From assembly GCF_022539505.1 (NCBI RefSeq), contig NC_061510.1, positions 92,892,292-92,956,291 of the forward strand: a stretch of DNA of 64,000 nucleotides, read 5' to 3'. This document shows, one piece after another, positions 47,232 through 58,320 of this stretch. The position numbers and the translations under genes were made by a program. Every line of letters begins with the position of its first letter. Positions within the stretch are counted from its first letter, which is position 1. Source of the DNA: Lolium rigidum. Its lineage: Eukaryota; Streptophyta; Magnoliopsida; Poales; Poaceae. The notes beneath the pieces are model-generated. The model did no database searches. It was given only the letters and a program-made list of their open reading frames with translations, and was not told the DNA's origin.

Positions 47232-48577
47232 CTCCGGGTCGGATTCCATCCTGCGCAAAGTATCCGCCTTACTCTATTGCTTCATTGCTGTAGCGACGAG
47301 TGTGCGGAGCTGGACGATGTCGATTTCCTTATCATTTTTGGCCACGAGTTCCGCTGCCATCTTCATGTTATCCTTCGGGGTCGCGAGCAGCCGATGATCG
47401 GTGGGGCTGTCAAAATTCATTTGTCGAGTGCGGATAGCTTCCCGACGGAGCTTTTCCACCTCCTCTTTAGCATCATGGACTACCTTCTTCCACCTATCCC
47501 AAAGCTCTGTGGCCTTGTTCAAGTATTGCATGGTCTTGCGTTCTTGTTCCTCGACCACTTGCATCATCTCATCGGTTTCCATCTTGTCCGCAAGCACTGT
47601 TGATGCGGTCTTGACGAGCTTTTGAGCTTCAGCCAGCAGTTCTTTCCTTTTAGCTTCTAAAGCTTCCGGATCTGCGGCTTCTTCTGCTGTTATTGGTTTG
47701 GTGAGAATTTCCGTGTATGTGATGTTCTCGCCATTCTTGCCTGCTATCCTGGTGAGTTCCTCCATTGATATCCCTTCACCAAAGCCAAGGCCACATCCTT
47801 GATGGGGCTCCAGCGTAATACAGGTACGAACCCGATGCGGTGCACCTGGATTGGACGGACCCGGAATTGCGGTGTTGGGGGGAGTCTTTTCTGAGGCGGA
47901 GTCTCCTCCAATCCAGTTTCGGTCGCGAGGATCTGCTTTGGCGGAGCGGATTCTTCTTCAGATTTCCCGTTGTCCTCCAACTCCTTCATCATACGGTTGT
48001 ACTCTTTTGAGTCCATGGAAGATGCATCGCAGGATAGTGGGCTCAGGTTCTCGAGTATCGAGTCTTCGTTGTCTCCGGCATCCTCTTGCTGACCCAGAGC
48101 GTTATTGTCTCCGGCATCCTCAACCTGCATGGGTCCGGCTCCCTCCTCGGGAGGGGCAGTTCCTGCGGTATGTGCAAGGAAGTGCACGAAGTGACACCTT
48201 TGCTTCTCTAACACCTAGGAGACCCAGGCGGATCTGCATTGGTCCTCCATCGTACTTTCATGCTCAGGGGTGGATTGGGTGGGCTTTGAATTTTTTAGAT
48301 CTAAAGCGGAATCTTCCTTAGGAAGTTCCTGCGACTTAGATCGGATCTTCGCGACTGCGTCCTACTCAGTGGTGGTCGCGTCAGCATTACTTACTAGTGC
48401 GTTTTCGTCAGAATCGACGGTTACGTCGATGAAGATGTGTATGCTGCCGATTGGGACGATGGAGAGCTTGACGGGGTCGGTCCTAGATGGAATCCAGCAC
48501 TCGTCCTGAGGGATGATCGGAAAATTTCCGGCATACAGAACACGCCCCACTGCGATGGAGTCGTTGAAGCTTCCCAT
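47232..48577 (-). pseudogene. Gag-like pseudogene, main part (interrupted by copia)
   Basis: The minus-strand frame begins at ATG 48,577 (MGSFNDSIAVGRVLYAGNFP) and runs leftward. Two in-frame TAG codons follow, near 48,364 and 48,215. An acidic stretch contains a repeated EDAGDN motif (about 48,060-48,125), and a frameshift lies near 47,765-47,820. A Lys/Glu-rich coiled coil follows (about 47,300-47,765, EALEAKRKELLAEAQKLVKT), then LRTLVATAMKQ, another TAG, and continuation across the copia insertion to 38,262. Order, charge and coiled coil fit a gag-type polyprotein of a gypsy-class element, but no protease or zinc knuckle is in view. The assignment is inference from architecture. Confidence 0.55.
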
Positions 48578-50412
48578 GGCGGGATCCTCCCGGTTCCGGC
48601 TGACAAAGGATTAATTTGTCAATGCCTACAGATCGTAGACTAGGGTTTTGCTAGAAGTAGAGGGCAAGTAGATCTCGAAGGTTTCAGCCGAAAAGTACTC
48701 GACGATTATGAAAACTAGGGTTATGTTGACAGTAGATTCGATCCTTTCTTTGTCCCTCGACCCCCCCTTATATAGGAGGCGGAGCCGAGGGTTTCGTAGT
48801 ACACAAGTTACAGAGTTCGGGAGGGTTTCGTACCCAACCCGTAAGATTACAAATCTCTATCTTTCCTAATACAAACTATATTTCCTTAACTCTAAATGGG
48901 CTTCCAAGTCTTCTTATTCTTCGAGTCTTGGGCTTTGATTAAACCCCGGGTACCATCTTTGGCAGGCCCATAGGGGATGCCTATGTCAGTAGCCCCCGAG
49001 ATTTTTCTTGAATCAAAGAATCAGGGGAAATCTCCAATTTTACTCATTACATAATCTTTCGATATGCAAACACTATTTTGTACAGGGATAACGGTAATTG
49101 GGGCTAGTTCATCTGACGGATCAGGTACTAGTTAACTTCTCTAGTGGCAATCCGCAAAAACCTACTTCAAAATCACGTCCCTGGACATGATCTCGGGATA
49201 CTGGTGTAAACTTCGACAGGTGCCGCTTAAGGTCTTACCATTCTGTCGAGTCCCAGTCATATTTTATCGGGTACCTAACGCGTCCGTTAGGATTTTTCTT
49301 CGTATCCGTTGATACGGAAAATAGTAGCAATCCGCCGTCGGAGACGGTGCCACGCCGCTCGAACGGATCCGGGGTCTTACCTTCGCAAAGTTTTGCGGCA
49401 TTCGAGAGATTTATTCGTGACTTTTAGCGCTCTGAGAATATTTTGTCGAGTGCTTTTCGGCTGTTGGAATAGCACATTTTATCGAGTCATATTTGATGAC
49501 TTATTTTGCCTTCCCGATGGGAGTATATGTAGAGTTATCTGTGTAACTCGAAATATACTGACTTTTATTTCTTTATTTTAATCAAGATTCACCGGGTACG
49601 CGAACAGCGTTCCCGATGGGAGTAGCCCCCGAGGCTACAGCCAAGAACTTGTGCTTGGGTGTAGGCTCCACAGATTAGTACCCTCTGCCGCTATATTTAT
49701 AATCTTTCTCGATATTTTTGTATCTATCGGGTGCGCGACCAGCGCTCCCGATGGGAGTAGCCCCCGAGGCTATGAACAAATGCTCACATTTGATCATAGG
49801 CTCTCGCCATTTCTATCTTGTCATACTCGAAATTTTCTGTTTTTCCAAAGTAGCCCCCGAGCATTTGGGCAAAAACTTGTATTTGATCAAAGGCTCTCAA
49901 AAATCATCTTGCGTTGTCGATAATCTCTCCCAGCTTCATAATCGAGCTTTTCTTTTACCATGATGACGTCATTGCTGATGATAGCCACGATTTCTGTATT
50001 GGAAATATGCGAAAACCGCTCCTCTCACTGCCTTGTGGGTCCAAATTCCCCATCTGATTGACACGTCGTGCAAGTGGGGGACACACGTCCTCCACTTTTT
50101 CTGGCGCACGTACTGTACCCTCTGTCTTTTCTTTTCTTAGTGAAAAGCCATTTTTACCCCTTGTCCACGTGTAATCCATCTACGCCGTAAATTTTTCATC
50201 GAATGGCTGCGTCGATTCACCGCACCTCTATTTAATTCCATCATCTTCTTCCTCTGTCACTTTCGCTCACTCCGCCCATCTGCGCCTCTGCCACAAATCC
50301 TCCATTGCGCTCATTGCCTTGTGCGCTCCTCCAAGCCTTTGCTGTTCTACTCTCCTCTAGTAGGATTCGTCTTCCCCACGACACGCATACTCCAGCGCTC
50401 CAAAATCCTCCA
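48578..50412. promoter_or_regulatory. Divergent promoter region between gag-like gene (-) and PF04195-type gene (+)
   Basis: About 1.8 kb with no ORF of note. On the minus side a TATA box (CCTATATAAG, plus-strand 48,768-48,777) lies about 190 bp upstream of the gag-like ATG. On the plus side CTATTTAATT (50,228-50,237) lies 176 bp upstream of ATG 50,413 and is followed by a CT-rich leader. The motif AGTAGCCCCCGAG is repeated four times (about 48,991, 49,620, 49,757, 49,850). This may include an LTR of the minus-strand element, but I could not find both ends. Confidence 0.5.
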
Positions 50413-53400
50413 ATGGCCGCCGAAGATCTGGAGTGGGAGAGATCCAAGATCTCCAATCAAGACATGAACCTGCTGAAGAGGTTGAGATTCACCAAAAAGA
50501 AGGATGCACTGCGCTTCCCCCGCGAGGAAAGCTACCCCAAGCCTCCGATGGAGTATCGGGTTAGTTTCGTTGACCATCTTATCCGTGGTCTTTCTCCTCC
50601 TATCCACGAGTTTCTCCGGGGTCTTCTTTTTGTTTATGGGCTTCAGCTTCATCAGCTGACGCCCAATTCCATCTTGCACGTGTCGATTTTTATCACATTG
50701 TGCGAATGCTTTCTTGGAGTCCAACCTAACTGGGCTCTGTGGAAACGCATCTTTTGTCTCCGCCGTAATGGCTCTCACGGCGTCGCCTATAATATCGGCG
50801 GCGTCGTTATCTATGTTCGTTCTGACATCGATTACTTCGACGTCAAATTTCCTGACTCTGTCCAAGGCTGGCGTAAAAGGTGGCTGTATGTGCACGAGGA
50901 AAGTTCTGACTCGATGGAGTACAACATCGCCCCTTTTGACGGGAAGGCTAAAATTCTTCGCCGCCGCTCCTGGGATGCCGAAGCTTCTGAAGAAGAAAAA
51001 TTGCGACAGAGGCGCTGATGACTCGCATCCGTGAACTTCAGACTACCCGAGGCAAGGAGCTTTCGGGTATCCAAATCACAGCTTACTTTCTTAGGATTAG
51101 AATGCAGCCTCTGCAGGCTCGAAAAAATCCCCTCTGGATGTATGCTGGTGATGAAGATGTCGAGAGGCTCTCCACGGATCTTTCTGCAAAAGATTTGGAG
51201 AAGCTAATCCGAAGAATTTCCAAGCTTAGCAAGAAAGACACCATTCCAACTTCTTGCAAGGTTGCGCCATTTTGTCGCGCCAATCCTCTTCCTGAGGTAC
51301 TTTGTTTTTCGCCGCTAATGTTCCTTCTTCTCGAATTTTTATGTCGACTATTTTACTTATAGGAAAATATAACTATTTTGTCGATTTTCTTTACTTTCTA
51401 CAGGGTCACCTTGTTCTGTCTTCTCTTCCTCCCCTTCCCGAAGGTGGGGAAGTCGAAGAACGGGCTGTTGTCACCGACGACAATCAGGGTATCTCTCGCC
51501 CTGAAAGTGGAGCCGGGGATTCCCACAAATCTGCGGCTTCACTTGAAAAAGAGACTGAGGCCGAAGTTTCTTCGTCGACGCGCTCATCTCTTCCTGCTGC
51601 TTCTCCAAAGGGCAAAAGGAAAAGGGATGAAGCCATTGACTCCGGCGTCTCCAAAGTTAATACTTCCCGTGCCGAAAAATCTGCACTTGATGCCGAGGAA
51701 GAGACTTTGGATCTTTACGGTGCTGCACTCGTCAGCTCGTAAGTTTTTTGGAATTGCTATGTACTGTATTTTCCCTTTGTCGATGTTTTTGAGCTTGCTA
51801 TTTTATCTTGTCGCTATATTTATAATAGTGACGATGAAGAGGGAGATGCACCTGTTGATGAGACTGCCCGAACGAGCACGTCTCATACTTTGGTTGTTTC
51901 AGAAGCTCGTCCTGATGGAGACGAAGCTTCCCCTCCGCCGCAAAACCTTGAACATTCAAGACCATCTCAAAGCCCCCAAGCTCCTTCCCCGAAGAGAGCT
52001 AGGGTAGAAACAACCAAGGAACCAACCGTATTAACTGGTTGTTCCTCGACTTCTCTGATGGAAGAGGTAAATTGTTCTGTATTGACTTTTTGCTTGAAAT
52101 TTTCTTCTTTTTCTCCTTGATATCAACTTTTGCTTCTTCCTATATTGATCCTTTTCTCTCCAGCCTTTTATGAAAGAGCTCGTCCGCTTTGGTACCCAAT
52201 TTATCGGGTACCGTGATTACACCCGCGAACTTGAAGGTACTCACTCGTTCTGTCCAGCTTTCTTTGTCGAGTTTTTCCTGTTACTATCGGTGCTTATCTG
52301 TCTTTATGTTGGCAGAGAAACTGGTAGAAGCCAACAAACGTGCTGACGCCCTCACTATTGAGTTAGAACATAGCGAGAGTACGCACACAAAAACTGTCGA
52401 GGATCTTGAAAAAAGACTCAGCGACGCAAAAAGGGCCTTGGAAGAGAATGTAGCTCAGCATTCTGCTCGAGAAGAGGAGATCCTCAGTCGACTAGAAACT
52501 CAAAGTCGACGTTTTGTTAGTAAGTTCTCACACCCTTGGTGTTTTCTCACTTCGTGTTTTGGTCTCCCTCCTTTTTTCTTTTCGATAACCTTCTTTGTAT
52601 TTATGCTTTAAGCAGGGAGGACACATCAAGAATATGAGCTGGAAAATCCGGAAGATGATGAGCTTCTCGATGCGCTTTCTCTCCTCGAAATTCACGGGAC
52701 GGAAGCTCGTAACGGATTAGATGAAGCTGAAGCTGGTCTGTCGTGGCTCTTCCCCTATTTCTTCCACAAGAAGGAGCAACCTGCGACTTTCATTGATCTT
52801 GCCCAGTGCTTCAATGGCAAAGAAGACCTTGGACTTCAACTTCATCAAGAAGGACTAAAGGTTGGCGTCGAAGGTACCATGGCTTTGATTGCCGAGAGTC
52901 AGCAACAAATCGACTGGTCCAAAGTTGGCGACACGGGGAAAATTGAGACGAAGAAGTGGCAGTCGCTAATTAAAGCGGCAAAGCCCAATTCGAAGAAGAT
53001 CCTCGCCACTCTGGGATATAAACCAGCACCTGCTCCGAGTTCTTCAAAGCCGGAGGTCAAGTAGACCACTTTGCTATTTTTTTTTCTTTTCTAGTTTTAT
53101 CTCCCCCTTTTGGCATTGTCGCCGTAGTGTTCTTGGCGATGATTGCTCCAGTAGTTCTCTAGAGGTCCTTCTTTTGTAATAGACATGTACATATTATGAG
53201 AATGAATGGAAATCTATCTTTGTTCGATAATTGATGTCGAAATTTCTGTTTTCAGTTGATTTTTGACAACTATACGACAACTCCTGGTCCTTCCGAGGTT
53301 TTTCCTTCGTCTCATTTGAAGAAAACTTCTGTCTCTGTTGAATTTATTGAGAATTCTTCGTGTAAGAGTTCGGCCGAAGGTTTGGAAGAACTTCGACAAC

Positions 53401-54241
53401 AACTCCAATCCATGAAGAAACAAACTCTTGCAATGATGGAACAATCTCGAAAAGCGTCTGAACAAGAGAAACTTGCTCTTCAGCAAGCCGAAGAGGCTAT
53501 GGTTGCCAAGGATACTGCTGTATTGGAAGCAAAAGGAGCTACTACCCGAGAAAATAGCATGCTCGAGCTAATGTTGGAAGCTAGCACGGATATGTTAGGT
53601 ATGTTTTTCTAACCTCACAATGCCTCCTCTTTATTTTACTGTGCCTTCTTCCAAGTTTTTTGCCTTGTTGCCTAATAGGCTCAGTTCTTGATGCTGCCGC
53701 CGAAGATCGAAGGGTGAACGAGAGAACGAATCTTCTTGTCAACCTTTCCCTTAACCATGGCTGTTTATTCTGGGCCACCCCTGAACGAACCCAGCAGATT
53801 GTCAGGTTCCAAGATCGTGCTTGCCAAGTGCGCGAATTTCTCAATTTTTGCACGACAACATTAACCCTTGTTTTCAAGACTTTGTTTCCTCGAAATGAGG
53901 TTCCTACAACTCTTCCTGAATTGCTGGAGACATTCAGAGATGCTCCTCGTATTCATAATTTTGTGCGTGCTCAATTGATCGCCGGAGCAAGATTCGCCAT
54001 GATTATGATAAATATTTGCCATCCAAAATTAGACCTGACGAAGATTGTCGTTGATTGCCTGGCGAAAAAATCGCGGTGGAAGAATGATATTGACACAATC
54101 AATGCGATGGTGACTCCTGTGGCCGAGTCGATGATAGATGAGCTTCTTCGGATGGACTCAGAATTCTTCGTCAAGGGAGCTTATGCTGAGCATAAAACAA
54201 CCAGAGGCTTGTCAATAGATAGTATTTTAGGTTTTGACTGA
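50413..54241 (+). CDS. Eight-exon transposon-associated gene with a 'putative gypsy type transposon' (PF04195-type) domain; one frameshift
   Basis: Exons read from splice signals: 50,413-51,296; 51,404-51,738; 51,829-52,066; 52,164-52,236; 52,316-52,519; 52,616-53,055; 53,256-53,598; 53,679-54,241 (TGA). Every intron has GT-AG ends and every junction phase agrees. The only fault is in exon 1, where a one-base change in an A-run near 50,996-51,001 shifts frame and gives a TGA at 51,016. The start at 50,413 (MAAEDLEWERSKISNQ) is preferred over 50,305 because upstream sequence is leader-like. Residues about 50-165 match the PF04195 pattern (FVDHLIRGLSPPIHEFLRGL, IFITLCECFLGVQPNW). Exons 2-3 are acidic/Ser-rich with KGKRKRDE, exons 5 and 7 are coiled coils, and exons 6 and 8 helical. 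Retaining the sixth intron would stop at 53,064. Such genes travel in grass retroelements; the function is unknown. Confidence 0.7.
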
Positions 54242-54504
54242 TTTGTTCCATATTGCAAAACCTTGTCGAAGAAATTTGTTGTATATTGCAAAGTGTTCTA
54301 TATTGTTGGAGCCCCGAGCCTTTTGGCTAGAGTTTGTACTGTTTTTTCTTTTTTCGAAGATTTCTCCTTCTGTTGTAATAAGACATCTTGATGGACTGCA
54401 AGCCCTCGAGTATCTTAATGTCGAAGTTCTATATTTTTGTTACAAGGTCCTTGGACCAAAGCAATGATATTTTTGACGTGTATACTATATTTAAAATTAC
54501 TAGC
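54242..54504 (+). other. 3' flank of the PF04195-type gene up to the assembly gap
   Basis: T-rich untranslated-like sequence, with no further gene or repeat boundary before the run of Ns. Confidence 0.5.
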
Positions 54505-54604
54505 NNNNNNNNNNNNNNNNNNNNNNNNNNNNNNNNNNNNNNNNNNNNNNNNNNNNNNNNNNNNNNNNNNNNNNNNNNNNNNNNNNNNNNNNNNNNNNNN
54601 NNNN
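54505..54604. other. Assembly gap (100 N)
   Basis: Exactly 100 Ns, the usual placeholder for a gap of unknown size. Sequence on the two sides belongs to different elements. Confidence 0.99.
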
Positions 54605-54929
54605 GGGCCGCGCGGCCAGGGCCTGGGCCGCGCTGCCCTGGTGTCTGGCCACCTCGTGGCCCCACTTCGTCTCGCTTTCGGTCTCCTGGAAGCTTCGTGT
54701 AAAAATAGGCCCCTGGGCGTTGATTTCGTCCAATTCCGAGAATATTTCCTTACTAGGATTTTTGAAACCAAAAACAACAGAAAACAGCAACTGGCACTTC
54801 GGCATCTTGTTAATAGGTTAGTGCCGGAAAATGTATAATAATGCTGTAAAGTATGTATAAAACATTCAAGTATTGTAATAAAAGTAGCATGGAACATAAG
54901 AAATTATAGATACATTTGCGACGTATCAG
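54605..54929 (-). repeat. TGATACGTC-family LTR fragment beside the gap
   Basis: Homologous to the U3 ends at 15,080-15,412 and 59,740-60,072. It ends GACGTATCA at 54,929, with the terminal hairpin mutated (ATACATTTGCGACGTATCA). The rest of the LTR or element is hidden by the gap, so solo LTR versus full element cannot be told. Confidence 0.8.
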
Positions 54930-54945
54930 GTTCCGTCTAGTAAAT

Positions 54946-55220
54946 ATGAAGGAGAAAAAATTCCAGAACCTAAAGTCTCATGACTGCCACGTGCTTATGA
55001 CACAATTGCTTCCAGTTGCATTGAGGGGACTACTACCAGAAAATGTTCGACTAGCCATTGTGAAGGTATGTGCATTCCTCAATGCAATTTCTCAGAAGGT
55101 AATGGATCCAAAAAAAATTTATCAGGGTTACAGGTTGATGTGGTCGAATGTCTTTTCAGCTTCGAGTTGTTGTTCCCACCATCCTTCTTCAATATTATGA
55201 CGCACCTCCTAGTTCACCTT
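54946..55220 (+). pseudogene. CACTA transposase C-terminal domain (DUF4218) fragment
   Basis: FQNLKSHDCHVLMTQLLPVA followed by LRGLLPENVR and FLNAISQKVMDP is the DUF4218 signature found next to TNP2 transposase. A frameshift near 55,125-55,135 moves the frame to VDVVECLFSFELLFPPSFFN and IMTHLLVHL. The expected continuation (the block with FERFMGVLK) is absent, so the gene is deleted after this point and joins the next coding region. Confidence 0.85.
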
Positions 55221-57831
55221 GGGATCTCCATCAGGTGTTTAGGAACCTATATCTTAAGGTGGCGGTCGGCTTTGTTGTACCTGCATTAGGACTTGAAGGT
55301 AAGTCGGCACTATGGCATGTCAATTAGATTCCAGTTGGCTATGCTCGTGTCGAGGTGGATACAATTGTACCATCATTTGAGTCATTGCAGCTTGAAATCC
55401 CTGGAGGTGAAGGTCCGCTTACACTCGGAGAGGTAGTGGGTGACATCATTCTTTGGGAGAAGAAAAACATCAGGCTTCCAGGCTGGGTACCCCCTACGAG
55501 TCGTCGCAGGTCACCATCACCTCCTTCGAGTGGTCGCAGGTCACCATCGTCTCCTCCGAGTGGTCACATGTCACCATCACCCCATGAGTACGACCACCAC
55601 ATCCCTAGTCCATCTCGATCTCCACAGCCGGCTCAGCCGTCCTCGCTGCCGCCTGCGCCCACTAAGACTCGGCAGGCACCCAAGCGGAAGCGTGGCAAGA
55701 GTCCTATCCGCCGACTGTCGCCCTCCCAAGAGTACCAAAGGTTCCCCCCCCCCCGTGCTTACGATCTTACTAACAAGGAAAGTGATGCCGTTGCAAAGAG
55801 CCAACTGCATGAACATTTTCATAAGGAAAAACCCAAGCCCCCAACGCCATACACCGAGAAGCAAAAAGCATATGCTCTTTATTTTCTGAACACACCATCG
55901 CAATATGACTTACACGAGAAGAAGGATGACTATACAGGCACACTTGCGAAGGTAATTGAGCAGAGCAAAGAGAAGAAAAGTGCCAGCATGAGCAAATCAT
56001 CAACTAAAAGTGCAGGCGGGAAGAAATCAAGTACAAAAAGTGCACCCCTCAAGGCCCAGCAAGCGACAACAAGCAGAAAAAGAAAGGACGTTCCCCAGCT
56101 CGGAGAACAGGCCAAACAATCGATCCCACCCCTCAAAGTGTTAGATGTTCCCTTGGTGTACTAGGGACATGGTGATTTCGATATGGAAGCAGCTGCGACG
56201 CTAGCGGCTCAAATGAATTGTACTGTGAAGGAATTGCTGAGTTCCCAAGATGATGCACTACCCATTGCTGATATAACCCCTAAATTTGTCTACGGGGCCG
56301 ACTTGGTCAGCAAAAAGAGGCTGGAAGAACTGCCAACGCATATGCGGAATTTGCATCAGTGGTACCTTGATGAGTGCAAGGTGGACCAAAGATACATCGT
56401 GGCGAATATCCCAGTAGAATATTACTTCCGAAGGGAGGATCTCCATATTGAGATTTCCGAACTCTGGCAGTTATTCAATTTCTACGCCCTCGACAAATCT
56501 CTCATGAGTTGCTATTGCTTGTAAGTTTCTTGACTCAGTTATTCCTGTTCATTGCATATGCTCATTATATCCTTCGGTACTCTCTTATGCAGACTGAAGA
56601 TCGATGAATGCAGAAGAAATTAGATAAACACTATTGGGTTTATTGACCCAGATAAAGTACATCATGACACGGTAAGGGATAAAGACGAAGAAACGGGTGG
56701 AAACCTGCTAAGGTTTTTAACGGAGCAACATTTTTGTGATTCATTACTGTTTCCTTACAACTACAGGTGAGAGTCTTACTCTGTTGTACACATTCAGTTT
56801 TTCTTACTCGATGTTAAGTGTAATTCATGACGTATATATAAACATGTGCACTTTCCACTGGATTCTGCTGAGAAAATTGCATATTGCTACCACAATTGCG
56901 GCTAGGGCTTCAGAAAACTACCACTTTTCAGGTCAACTGCAAAAAACTACCACTTTTGCGTTTAATGGTTTCAGAAAACTACCAGCTTCGTGTAACACTC
57001 GGTTTGGCCCATTTGATCATGTTTTTGACAGAGATGGCCCACCATGTCATTCAGATAGAAAACTTGATCAAATGGTGGGCCATCTCTCGTCGAAAACATG
57101 ATCAAATTGGACCAAACCGAGTGTTACACACAATTGGTAGTTTTCTGAAGCAATTAGACGCAAAAGTGGTAGTTTTTTGCAACTGACCAGAAAAGTGGTA
57201 GTTTTTTGAAGCCCTAGCCTCAATTGTGGTAGCAATATGCAATTATCTCGGATTCTGCTAGACATTCAAGCTGATAAGGCAATAGTTGAAGTAAGGGACC
57301 CATTGAATAGAGGTCTGGAAGGGTTCCGCAACTTGCAGGACTTGCTCCAGAGGTAATTTCAATCATTGTCGCGCTATATTGATATCTTTCGTGAGATGTC
57401 AATTAATTATCCACTCATTCAATTATTCTTTTGCCTGGTAGGGTTTGGAGATGCTTCAAGAAGGTGGTTAAGGGTAGTAACTTCGCAGAGAAGCTAACAT
57501 TTACTCCTGTATCGTGCGTGCAACAGCCACAGGGGACGAATCTATGTGGATACTACGTTTGCGAGTCCATTCGCATGTTAACCACTGAGAAGAGCGATCG
57601 TAGATTCAACGTAAGCAATAACATTCACAACTTTAATTTATTATCGTCAGTATTTTGTTATCAAGATTGATATATTTATATCCATCTCATTTTCCTATAT
57701 AGGTCAAGTTCATGCGGGAGAATCTCCAACCACACCAACACCTACTAGGAATTGCAGAGGAACTGGCGGGACATCTAATGAGAGGAATGTTAGACGACAA
57801 AGGCTTGTTTAATCAAAGTAGATGCTGGTAA
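55205..57831 (+). pseudogene. CACTA-encoded DUF8039-like / Ulp1 (C48) protease gene, decayed
   Basis: The first exon contains WDLHQVFRNLYLKVAVGFVV, an in-frame TAG at 55,325-55,327, then FESLQLEIPGGEGPLTLGEV and an RRSPSPPS-repeat linker; it ends with a stop at 56,164. The protease part follows: exon to 56,521; 56,593-56,766 with a TAG in frame; an exon around 56,854-57,352 split by a MITE; 57,442-57,610; 57,703-57,831 (TAA). Catalytic landmarks are FHWILL (His), VRDPLNR (Asp) and GTNLCGYYVCESI (Cys). The acceptor before FHWILL appears changed (CAC rather than CAG). Ulp1-type proteases cleave SUMO-like tags; CACTA copies of this gene have an unproven role. This copy cannot make the protein. 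Confidence 0.8.
56870..57249. mobile_element. Mutator-type foldback MITE (380 bp) with 10-bp TSD
   Basis: Perfect direct repeats GGATTCTGCT flank it (56,860-56,869 and 57,250-57,259). The two halves form long inverted repeats of about 170 bp. The left starts GAGAAAATTGCATATTGCTA and the right, read inward, GAGATAATTGCATATTGCTA. Internal units of AAAACTACCACTTTT recur. It splits the FHWILL codons of the CACTA protease; excision of element plus one TSD leaves the host frame continuous. Nine- to eleven-base TSDs point to Mutator-like mobilisation. Confidence 0.85.
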
Positions 57832-57839
57832 TGATCCCC

Positions 57840-58320
57840 GTGTAATAGTTCGAATAGACAACGGGCTCTAGTCCCAGTAGTCGTGAGCTCCATGTATATG
57901 TAAGGGGAATCTACGAATAGACTTTTGCTTCGAATATTTGTTTGCTCGATCTATATATAATGCATGAACGTATACAGCTTGTAGTAGCGTACAAATATAA
58001 TAAAAAAATTGAAATGAAAAATGAAATAAAAGGGGGGCGGTGGCGGGGGGGGGGGGGGGTGGCTGCACCCCTTAAACCCTAAAGGAGTAGCGTCCTGCAC
58101 ACGCCACGTAGAGGACCTTTTGTCCCGGCCTATGTTACAAGTTGGGACAAAAGGGGTGACCCCTGCGCGCCCAGCGGAGGCCACGTGGTGGACTTTATGT
58201 CTCGACTGGTAAGCGGGCCGGAACAAAAGGGGGCTTTTGTCCGTCTCCGTTGTCCCGGGTGGCCAGCCGGGACAAAAGCCCCTTACGGGCCGGGACATTA
58301 GGCATGTTCTCCACCAATGA
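57840..58320. repeat. CACTA subterminal repeats
   Basis: Inverted and direct copies of GGGACAAAAG / CTTTTGTCCC occur at about 58,118, 58,143, 58,219, 58,229 and 58,269, with GC-rich spacers and potential hairpins. Such subterminal arrays bind the CACTA transposase. A G-run of about 15 bases at 58,045-58,059 is included. Confidence 0.75.

Noticed and set aside
55205..57831. Possible host SUMO protease gene
   Set aside because: Its neighbours (DUF4218 fragment, DUF8039-like domain, CACTA-type subterminal repeats) and linker are those of a CACTA element, and it carries stops and a MITE.
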